From positions 37,114-42,611 of the forward strand of contig PAMF01000039.1 of NCBI GenBank assembly GCA_002707185.1: a stretch of DNA of 5,498 bases, written 5' to 3'. The stretch is from Chloroflexota bacterium (GTDB taxonomy: Bacteria; Chloroflexota; Dehalococcoidia; UBA3495). The translations under genes were made by a program, and so were the position numbers. Each line of letters starts with the position of its first letter. Positions within the stretch are counted from its first letter, which is position 1. Under the pieces are notes generated by a model. The model saw only the letters and a list, made by a program, of their open reading frames with translations, had not been told where the DNA came from and ran no database searches. Positions 1 to 5,378 of the stretch are shown in pieces.

Positions 1-440
1 CCTTCATTTCCAATAACAGATTGCAATGCGTCGTATGTGCCTGTGGATATTCTATGGTGGCGTAACAATTCCAATACAAATTGGACCACTACAGCATCTT
101 CTTGTACTAATCCGACAGGAGCGCGGTATTCTCGAATAGCGGATATAACTTCATCAGAAAGATTAGCTTCCTTTGCGGCTCTCTGGTTGACTGTCCATAC
201 ATAATGGCCACAAGCTTCCCGAGCAGCTGTAAGTACCGCAAGGGCTTTAACTCTGGGATTTAGAGGAGTTTCATACCTCGCGTACCCACCCAAAATCGAC
301 ATATATTTCGCAGCCTCAGGGTTGTTTAACAAAGCAGCGTAATTACGAGCCACCCCACCCCTACTACTTTCAATGTCGTCCCAAACAGCTTGACCTTCCG
401 AAGTCATGTTAGATCTTTGTGCAAACGGAACTCTAGCCAT
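1..440 (-). CDS. Carboxymuconolactone decarboxylase / AhpD-like family protein, C-terminus cut by window edge
   Basis: An open reading frame of 146 complete codons starts at the ATG complementary to 438-440 and runs off the left edge without a stop. The region from about residue 60 to 105 has the helical CMD-domain pattern: NPRVKALAVLTAAREACGHY, then a VWTVNQRAA stretch, then LSDEVISAIRE. This matches the family pattern of an ARE-x-x-C/G-x-Y-x-W helix followed by 'sdevI-aIr'. Only one cysteine (Cys77) is visible, so the CxxC redox pair of AhpD peroxidase partners is absent, and the histidine usual a few residues after the Trp is Asn85. This points to a non-redox CMD-like protein, possibly a decarboxylase or lactone-handling enzyme; the substrate is unknown. 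The start is supported by an AAGGAG ribosome site 7 bases upstream. The gene follows the molybdenum-hydroxylase gene by 41 bases on the same strand, so they are probably co-transcribed. Family assignment is fairly secure, function is not. Confidence 0.82.
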   Translation of the reverse strand, partial: MARVPFAQRSNMTSEGQAVWDDIESSRGGVARNYAALLNNPEAAKYMSILGGYARYETPLNPRVKALAVLTAAREACGHYVWTVNQRAAKEANLSDEVISAIREYRAPVGLVQEDAVVVQFVLELLRHHRISTGTYDALQSVIGNE

Positions 441-447
441 ACGACTT

Positions 448-453
448 CTCCTT
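448..453 (-). promoter_or_regulatory. Ribosome binding site of the CMD-like gene
   Basis: Read on the minus strand this is AAGGAG, a full Shine-Dalgarno match, 7 bases before the ATG at 440-438. It fixes the start of the CMD-like gene at Met1 rather than the in-frame Met12. Confidence 0.8.
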
Positions 454-481
454 CTTGTTTCGAATACTATGGTTAAGCTGC

Positions 482-2740
482 TTAGCCTTTTTTCTCCCAC
501 AGAGCTTCCAGAACGGCACCAGGAGACATGGGCAACTCTTCCATCCTAGTCCCAATAGCGTCATGGATAGCATTAGCTATCGCGGCCATTGGAGGCACAA
601 TAGGCACTTCTCCAACTCCTCGGACACCATAAGGATGACCAGGATTAGCGACTTCAACAATTACAGTATCGATCATCGGCAAATCCAAGCTGGTCGGCAT
701 CCTGTAATCTAGGAAACTGGAATTAACCATCCCACCCTCTTCGTTGAAGAAATATTCCTCGTTAAGAGCCCAACCTATCCCTTGAACCACGCCGCCTTGT
801 ATTTGTCCTTCTACATAACTAGGATGGATCGCTTTCCCCGCATCTTGCACTGCCGTATATCGCAAGATATCTACTTTCCCGGTTTCGGGGTCTACTTCAA
901 CATCTACAATATGCGTACTAAATGCGCCACCGGCTCCTCTAGGATCAACACTAACCTGGCTCGATATCGGCCCTCCGGTATTGTTTAAGCGTGAACTTAA
1001 TTCTTTAAAGGTCATTTTGAGGTCGGTATCCGACTTATGCAAAAACGATCCATCGGCCAGATCCACATCCTCTGCCTCGACTTCCCAAATCTTTGCAGCT
1101 CGATCTATCATCTTGCTTTTTATTTCCTGGGCAGCCTCATAACTAGCCCATCCTGTAGCGAAAGTAGTTCTGCTACCGCCGGTTAAAAATGTATACCCAA
1201 CAGAGTCAGTATCTCCAACACTAGGATGGACATCCTCTGCAGGAATCCCGAGCACTTCTGCGGCCTGCATAGCTATCGAAGTCCGCGTACCTCCGATATC
1301 GGTAGAACCTTCAACTAACGTAATAGTTCCATCCGCATTTACACCTATACTGCAGCTAGATTGCAGTCCGTTATTAAACCAAAACCCTGAGGCTACTCCC
1401 CTCCCCTGATTGGGACCCGAAAGACTGGACTTATAATGCTCGGTATCCTTAGCAGCTTCCAAGCATTCTATGTTCCCTACTTTGGGGAAAATGGGACCAT
1501 CAACCCGGCGAGTACCTTCTTCTGAGCCATTAATTAATCGAAATTCCACCGCATCTATTCCTAATTTACTGCAGATTTCATCTACAACCTGTTCCGCTGC
1601 AAATGCTGCATTTGGGGCGGCAGGAGCCCTATAGGCAGCTGTCTTGGGCTTATTGACTACCACGTCGTAGCCATCTACAAGAGCATTATCGACCTTGTAC
1701 GGCGCGAATATACATTGAGCTCCAGCCGACACCATAGATCCAGGGAACGCTCCTGCCTCATATGCTAAATATGCTTCAGCAGCTGTTATTTTCCCCTCCT
1801 TAGTTGCCCCCATTTTTACTTTTATGTAGGTTCCGGAAGTCGGGCCGGTACTTTGAAAAATATCTGACCGAGGCATGATTAGTTTGACCGGTTGACCTGT
1901 CTTTAACGAAAGTAAAGCCGCCATCGGTTCGAGATATATCGGGATCTTGCCTCCAAACCCTCCGCCGATTTCCATGGGCACTACTTTAATCTGCGATACA
2001 GGCAGATCTAAAACAGTAGCTAAAGCCTCTCTGGCCGTAAAAGCACCTTGTGTACTGGTCCAAATAGTCACCTGACCATCCACATTCCATAGTGCTGTGG
2101 CGTTATGGGGCTCGATATAACCTTGATGAACCGTAGCGGTCTTAAATTCCCGTTCAACCACCAAATCTGCTGCTGCAAACCCTTCTTTTACATCCCCAAC
2201 TTCATGTCGGATATGTGTAGCAATGTTGCTACTAACATCTGTCTTTTCACCGAGTTCCGTAGTTGTAAGTTCATCATGAAGTAAAATAGCTCCACTTTCC
2301 ATAGCAGCTCTAACATCTATCAGAGGAGAGAGCACATCGTATTCAATCTCAATCAAATCTGTGGCTATATCTGCTACATGCTGGCTAGAAGCGGCCACTG
2401 CTGCAACAGCATGACCTTTATATAGCGCCTTAGCTTGAGCCATTAAATTATCGCTCGCAAAGCGTTTGTTCCTGTCGGGCTCAGTCCTTTGCGCTAGCGG
2501 CATATCTTTACCAGTTAACACTGCCTTAACACCCGGGTAAGCCAATGCCTTACTGGTATCTATTGATTTGATCCGAGCATGGGCATGAGGACTTCGGAGC
2601 ACTTGCCCGTAGAGAAGTCCAGTCATCTGAACATCTACCCCATATTTAGCCCTACCGGTTACCTTATCTGCCCCGTCATGGCGTATTGGCCTGGTTCCGA
2701 CTACCTTATAACTCGTGTTAGACAGCACCACATTAGCCAT
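482..2740 (-). CDS. Molybdenum hydroxylase large (molybdopterin-binding) subunit, xanthine dehydrogenase/aldehyde oxidase/CO dehydrogenase superfamily
   Basis: The 752-residue product has the usual length for a stand-alone Mo-binding subunit of this superfamily, which hydroxylates aldehydes, purines or N-heterocycles using water. Residues about 25-145 form the a/b-hammerhead domain (KVTGRAKYGVDV, then LRSPHAHARI at 48-57). The molybdopterin domains follow: IGGGFGGK at 258-265, AYRAPAAPNAAF at 369-380 with Arg371, and GVRGVGEVP at 705-713, whose Glu711 aligns with the catalytic glutamate of the family. The AYRAPA loop lacks the Cys of the AYRCSF loop in form I CO dehydrogenase (CoxL), so this is not a classical CO oxidiser. 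The segment that normally carries a Mo-proximal Gln (G-Q-G) reads TDIGGTRTS at 480-488 and appears to lack it. No signal peptide is seen, suggesting a cytoplasmic enzyme. The [2Fe-2S] and FAD partners are not adjacent: upstream is the divergent spacer and downstream is the CMD-like gene. The start is supported by GAGGT 8 bases upstream. The true substrate cannot be told from sequence. Confidence 0.95.
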   Translation of the reverse strand: MANVVLSNTSYKVVGTRPIRHDGADKVTGRAKYGVDVQMTGLLYGQVLRSPHAHARIKSIDTSKALAYPGVKAVLTGKDMPLAQRTEPDRNKRFASDNLMAQAKALYKGHAVAAVAASSQHVADIATDLIEIEYDVLSPLIDVRAAMESGAILLHDELTTTELGEKTDVSSNIATHIRHEVGDVKEGFAAADLVVEREFKTATVHQGYIEPHNATALWNVDGQVTIWTSTQGAFTAREALATVLDLPVSQIKVVPMEIGGGFGGKIPIYLEPMAALLSLKTGQPVKLIMPRSDIFQSTGPTSGTYIKVKMGATKEGKITAAEAYLAYEAGAFPGSMVSAGAQCIFAPYKVDNALVDGYDVVVNKPKTAAYRAPAAPNAAFAAEQVVDEICSKLGIDAVEFRLINGSEEGTRRVDGPIFPKVGNIECLEAAKDTEHYKSSLSGPNQGRGVASGFWFNNGLQSSCSIGVNADGTITLVEGSTDIGGTRTSIAMQAAEVLGIPAEDVHPSVGDTDSVGYTFLTGGSRTTFATGWASYEAAQEIKSKMIDRAAKIWEVEAEDVDLADGSFLHKSDTDLKMTFKELSSRLNNTGGPISSQVSVDPRGAGGAFSTHIVDVEVDPETGKVDILRYTAVQDAGKAIHPSYVEGQIQGGVVQGIGWALNEEYFFNEEGGMVNSSFLDYRMPTSLDLPMIDTVIVEVANPGHPYGVRGVGEVPIVPPMAAIANAIHDAIGTRMEELPMSPGAVLEALWEKKG

Positions 2741-2748
2741 AATCAGCT

Positions 2749-2753
2749 ACCTC
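2749..2753 (-). promoter_or_regulatory. Ribosome binding site of the Mo-hydroxylase gene
   Basis: On the minus strand this reads GAGGT, 8 bases before the ATG at 2740-2738. Spacing and match are ordinary and support the chosen start. Confidence 0.65.
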
Positions 2754-2776
2754 ATCTTATTTTTCTATTAACAACC

Positions 2777-2804
2777 CTAATATATATAACGTTTATCTAG
2801 CCAA
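2777..2804 (-). promoter_or_regulatory. Candidate leftward promoter for the Mo-hydroxylase/CMD group
   Basis: Read on the minus strand there is TTGGCT (2804-2799), a 16-base gap and TATTAG (2782-2777), each matching the sigma-70 consensus at 4 of 6 positions. The overlapping TATATT (2784-2779) is a better -10 but leaves only 14 bases to the -35. The surrounding TATATATA run at 2781-2788 is AT-rich in both directions. The distance to the start codon, about 30-40 bases, is reasonable. This is pattern matching by eye only; the real promoter could lie elsewhere in the spacer. Confidence 0.25.
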
Positions 2805-2827
2805 ATTTTACCATAGGGTAAGGCTAG
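2797..2827. repeat. Bulged inverted repeat in the divergent spacer, operator-like
   Basis: Outer arms CTAGCC (2797-2802) and GGCTAG (2822-2827) are perfect reverse complements. Nested inside are TTACC (2808-2812) and GGTAA (2817-2821), also perfect complements, around the 4-base centre ATAG. The right arm is continuous, while the left arm has five extra bases (AAATT, 2803-2807) between its two halves. There is no T-run after it, so it is not a typical terminator. Its position between divergent genes, overlapping the -35 box of the candidate leftward promoter, fits a regulator-binding site, but no regulator gene is in the window. Confidence 0.5.
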
Positions 2828-2920
2828 TTACTAACAATAGTATCCTCAATAGCACCTTCGTAAATATACCTTAGCAAATTATGGTTTGCCATTTGGGTCA
2901 GTCTAAGCGATTCAGCAAGA

Positions 2921-2949
2921 TATACACTCAAAGCCTCCCAAGCTATACT
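2921..2949 (+). promoter_or_regulatory. Candidate rightward promoter for the CoA-transferase/lyase group
   Basis: TATACA (2921-2926; 4 of 6 matches to TTGACA) and TATACT (2944-2949; 5 of 6 matches to TATAAT) are separated by the ideal 17 bases. Transcription would begin near 2956, leaving a leader of about 40 bases before the ATG at 2998. This is the best sigma-70-like pair I find on this strand of the spacer; it was not scored against background. Confidence 0.35.
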
Positions 2950-2987
2950 GCATGACTACGTGCATTGGTAAATATAACTAGCTAACC

Positions 2988-2992
2988 GGGGG
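2988..2992 (+). promoter_or_regulatory. Probable ribosome binding site (GGGGG) of the CoA-transferase gene
   Basis: A run of five G, followed by T, sits 5 bases before the ATG at 2998. It is an imperfect Shine-Dalgarno but the only purine-rich candidate at the right distance, and the family alignment supports this start. Confidence 0.45.
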
Positions 2993-2997
2993 TAAAT

Positions 2998-4224
2998 ATG
3001 CAGCCCTTAGATGACCTCAGAGTTTTAGGAGTAACTGTTTTTTTAGCAGGTCCATATTTAAGTATGAATCTTGCTAGGATGGGTGCCGAAGTTATTAAAG
3101 TCGAGGTGCCTGGAAAAGGAGATCCCGTACGAGGAAACGGGCCTTTTGCAGGCCCATCAGGAATTCACGATCTCCAAGAAAGTGATCAAGATATATCAAC
3201 ACGCTTTCTAAAACGTACACAGGGCGTCAAAAGTGTGACATTAAACCTGAAAGACCCCGAAGGCCGTCAAATATTTTTGGATATGGCTAAACAAAGCGAC
3301 ATCATATTAGAAAATTTGGCTCCTGGGTCTATGCAGAGGTTAGGCCTCGGGTATTCTGACGTTTCAAATGTAAATCCGGAGATCATATACTGTTCTATCT
3401 CTGGATACGGCCAATTTGGCCCCTATTCGGACAAACCCGCACATGATCCGCAGATCCAAGGAATGAGTGGACTTATGGATATTAACGGTGATGCTGACGG
3501 GGTACCGACTAAAGTAGGGTTTTATATTGGAGATTTGGTAACACCTTTATTTGCTGCCTATTCAATCATGGGTGCACTGAGACATAAAGAACGAACCGGC
3601 AAAGGTCAACACATTGATGTGTCTATGATGGACACTTTAACAGCGTTAATGTTCATGGAAAATCTAGAGGAAGATCTAGAAGCAGGTTTACCGCTTAGAA
3701 CCGGAAACATAAGTCGCAGTGGCCCAACCGGACTTTACCATGCTAGCGATGCTGATATTCTTTTGACCGCAGCTAGCGATGACCAATGGCGCCGATTGAC
3801 GGTAGCACTAGAAGCGCCAGAATTGTTAGGTGATCCCAAATTTGAAAATTATCAAAGCAGAACTATCAATGTAGAGCTAGCCAGACAAGAGATTCAAAAA
3901 CGCATAGGACTGTTGACCAGAGCAGAAGCAATAAAGAAATTAGAAGAATCAGATGTCCCCTGTGGACCAGTACGGACCGTAGCTGAGGTAGCAGAAGACC
4001 CACATTTTGCAAATCGAGGATCACTGCAACCTCTAAAACACGGGGCTATGAAGAATCCGGTCAAGGGAATAGCCTCCGGATTCCCAGTTTTGTTTTCCGG
4101 CGGAGACTTACCTGAATTAGAAGGTGCACCTACCTTAGGAATGCATAACAGTGACATATATGGAAAACTACTAGGATTCCCTGAGGATAAATTGGAGGAA
4201 TTGGCGTCTAAGGGAGTTATATAA
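2998..4224 (+). CDS. CaiB/BaiF-type class III CoA-transferase
   Basis: The 408-residue product has the normal length for class III CoA-transferases, which move CoA between carboxylic acids through an aspartyl-CoA anhydride intermediate. Visible hallmarks are PLDDLRVL and LAGPYLSMNLARMG near the N-terminus, GAEVIKVE at 29-36, VTLNLKDPEGR at 80-90, YCSISGYGQFGPYSDKPAHD at 131-150, and YIGDLVTPLFAAYSIMGAL at 176-194 followed by TGKGQHIDVSM at 200-210. Asp179 in the GDL segment is the expected catalytic aspartate. The C-terminus carries the family ending PTLGMHNSDIYGKLLGF (378-394). The segment usually reading N-R-N-K-R-S is T-Q-G-V-K-S here (74-79). The enzyme is probably cytoplasmic. Donor and acceptor acids cannot be inferred. 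It heads a rightward group with a CitE-like lyase 168 bases downstream, suggesting that it activates an acid whose CoA ester is later cleaved. The start is supported by the N-terminal family match and a GGGGG element. Confidence 0.95.
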   Translation: MQPLDDLRVLGVTVFLAGPYLSMNLARMGAEVIKVEVPGKGDPVRGNGPFAGPSGIHDLQESDQDISTRFLKRTQGVKSVTLNLKDPEGRQIFLDMAKQSDIILENLAPGSMQRLGLGYSDVSNVNPEIIYCSISGYGQFGPYSDKPAHDPQIQGMSGLMDINGDADGVPTKVGFYIGDLVTPLFAAYSIMGALRHKERTGKGQHIDVSMMDTLTALMFMENLEEDLEAGLPLRTGNISRSGPTGLYHASDADILLTAASDDQWRRLTVALEAPELLGDPKFENYQSRTINVELARQEIQKRIGLLTRAEAIKKLEESDVPCGPVRTVAEVAEDPHFANRGSLQPLKHGAMKNPVKGIASGFPVLFSGGDLPELEGAPTLGMHNSDIYGKLLGFPEDKLEELASKGVI

Positions 4225-4274
4225 TTAAGATCTACTATTGAGAATTTACCGGCCAATTCAACACGGAATCTTAA
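4225..4274 (+). repeat. Nested inverted repeat after the CoA-transferase gene
   Basis: TTAAGAT (4225-4231), directly after the stop codon, is the exact reverse complement of ATCTTAA (4268-4274). Inside this, GAATT (4242-4246) pairs with AATTC (4255-4259), with TT/AA (4238-4239 and 4260-4261) able to extend the stem past a 2-base bulge. The inner loop contains CCGG. There is no T-run on either side, so it is not a canonical intrinsic terminator. It might be a processing or attenuation structure in a CoA-transferase-lyase transcript, or chance in AT-rich DNA. Confidence 0.35.
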
Positions 4275-4381
4275 CCAGCATTCAATAATTATATCGACGC
4301 TTTGGCCCAACTAAACCATGGTATCAACACGTCCTACGCCCTCAGAGCAAGCACATTTCAACTTATCAATTTAAATAAACC

Positions 4382-4386
4382 GAGGT
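4382..4386 (+). promoter_or_regulatory. Ribosome binding site of the CitE-like gene
   Basis: GAGGT lies 6 bases before the ATG at 4393 and supports that start. The same CGAGGT hexamer precedes the next gene. Confidence 0.65.
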
Positions 4387-4392
4387 TACAGC

Positions 4393-5295
4393 ATGAGAAT
4401 AAAAGCTAAACCGCTACGTTCAGTTTTATTCGTACCTGGCAACAAAGAAGATTGGATGAGGAAGGCCCCTCAATATGGGCCAGATGCGCTAATTTTAGAT
4501 CTAGAGGACTCTGTCCCCGATTCATCAAAATCAGAAGCGAGATTATTAGTGAGGAAAATGGCAGAAGAACTGGGGCCGGCAGGTGTCAACCTGTTCGTTC
4601 GTGTCAATCGGCTAGAGACCGGTCTCACTGGGTTAGATTTAGAAGCAGTAACATGTCCTCACATTTATGGGATTTTATTACCCAAAGTAGAAAGTCCTTC
4701 TGATGTAGTCGAAGTAGATCACCTACTTTCTTTCTTCGAGAAGAAATCTGGAATGGATTCCAACCAAATACGTATAGATCCCGCATTGGAAACGGCTCAA
4801 GGGATTAGACAATCATTCGATATAGCTATGGCATCAGATCGAGTTGCCCACATGGGCGGGAGTGGTGGCAAAGGAGGTGATACCGCTAGATCCATCGGAT
4901 TTACGTGGACTCCAGAAGGACTTGAAACCTTGTTTATTAAATCCAAAGTGTTAGTAGACTCCCGGGCAGCCGGAATCGAATATCCCATAAGCGGAGGATG
5001 GTTTGACATCCATGATCTAGACGGATTACGTCGCCTAGCTCAGCAATTAAAGCAATTAGGATACACCGGTATGCATCTAATTCATCCAAGCCATGTACCG
5101 ATCGTCAATCAAGTTTTCACTCCTACTAGAGAAGAAATAAATCACTGGAAAGGTTTAGTTGAAGCTATGAATGATCGAAGAAAAGAAGGTAGTGCGGTTG
5201 TCACATATGGGGGAGACATGGTAGACGTAGCACATGAGGAAACCGCCAAAACCATGTTGGCAATGGTCGAGGAATGGGGGGTTTTGGACAACTAA
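4393..5295 (+). CDS. CitE-like HpcH/HpaI-family CoA-ester lyase
   Basis: The 300-residue product is a TIM-barrel lyase of the citrate lyase beta-subunit/malyl-CoA lyase type; such enzymes make or break C-C bonds in acyl-CoA esters with a divalent metal. Hallmarks: LRSVLFVPGNKEDWMRKA at 8-25, DALILDLEDSVPDSSKSEAR at 31-50, FVRVN at 68-72 with the CoA/substrate-contacting Arg70, LLPKVE at 95-100, and ALETAQGI at 131-138 whose Glu133 is the expected metal ligand. The second ligand normally sits in an FG-x-x-D motif; here the region reads MGGSGGKGGDTARSIG (154-169), so Asp163 is the likely equivalent within a glycine-rich variant loop. HPSHVPIVNQVFTP (231-244) is the usual C-terminal barrel motif, followed by a tail with GGDMVDVAH (273-281). 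There is no citD or citF neighbour, so it is not part of citrate lyase. The upstream CoA-transferase could supply its CoA-ester substrate. Exact substrate unknown; a thioesterase or lyase role are both possible in this family. Confidence 0.92.
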   Translation: MRIKAKPLRSVLFVPGNKEDWMRKAPQYGPDALILDLEDSVPDSSKSEARLLVRKMAEELGPAGVNLFVRVNRLETGLTGLDLEAVTCPHIYGILLPKVESPSDVVEVDHLLSFFEKKSGMDSNQIRIDPALETAQGIRQSFDIAMASDRVAHMGGSGGKGGDTARSIGFTWTPEGLETLFIKSKVLVDSRAAGIEYPISGGWFDIHDLDGLRRLAQQLKQLGYTGMHLIHPSHVPIVNQVFTPTREEINHWKGLVEAMNDRRKEGSAVVTYGGDMVDVAHEETAKTMLAMVEEWGVLDN

Positions 5296-5369
5296 ATATA
5301 GCTGTTTGCCAAGTAATCTTAACCCTAGAACACAAAACCTGATAGACTTATAGATAACCGATAAAATTC

Positions 5370-5376
5370 GAGGTGA
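5370..5376 (+). promoter_or_regulatory. Ribosome binding site of the EthD-like gene
   Basis: GAGGTGA ends two bases before the ATG at 5379, with its GAGG core (5370-5373) 5 bases from the start. It is a good Shine-Dalgarno match and supports the reading of a new gene here although only its beginning lies in the window. Confidence 0.65.
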
Positions 5377-5378
5377 GT

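Noticed and set aside
474..484. Eleven-base dyad TAAGC-T-GCTTA overlapping the Mo-hydroxylase stop codon
   Set aside because: With a 1-base centre it cannot form a useful RNA hairpin without opening, has no T-run, and is partly set by the stop codon; probably chance.
455..988. Two rightward reading frames (455-712 and 782-988)
   Set aside because: They lie wholly or almost wholly inside the Mo-hydroxylase gene on the opposite strand, show no recognisable protein pattern and have no convincing ribosome site; they are shadows of that gene.
482..2740. Form I carbon monoxide dehydrogenase large subunit (coxL)
   Set aside because: The active-site loop reads AYRAPA rather than AYRCSF, so the Cys that holds the Cu-S-Mo centre is absent; coxM and coxS are also not adjacent.
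3894..4310. Leftward 138-codon reading frame
   Set aside because: It mostly overlaps the 3' end of the CoA-transferase gene, whose C-terminal family motif is clear there; the opposite frame is low-complexity and unlike a known domain.
4315..4322. Palindrome ACCATGGT in the spacer before the CitE-like gene
   Set aside because: An 8-base palindrome is common by chance, and the ATG inside it has no reading frame or ribosome site of interest.
4452..5009. Reading frames 4452-4703 (+) and 4797-5009 (-)
   Set aside because: Both fall inside the CitE-like gene, which has a strong family match through this region.
4393..5295. True citrate lyase beta subunit (citE)
   Set aside because: No acyl-carrier citD or citF gene lies beside it, the metal-ligand loop differs, and a CoA-transferase precedes it; a CoA-dependent CitE-like enzyme is more likely.
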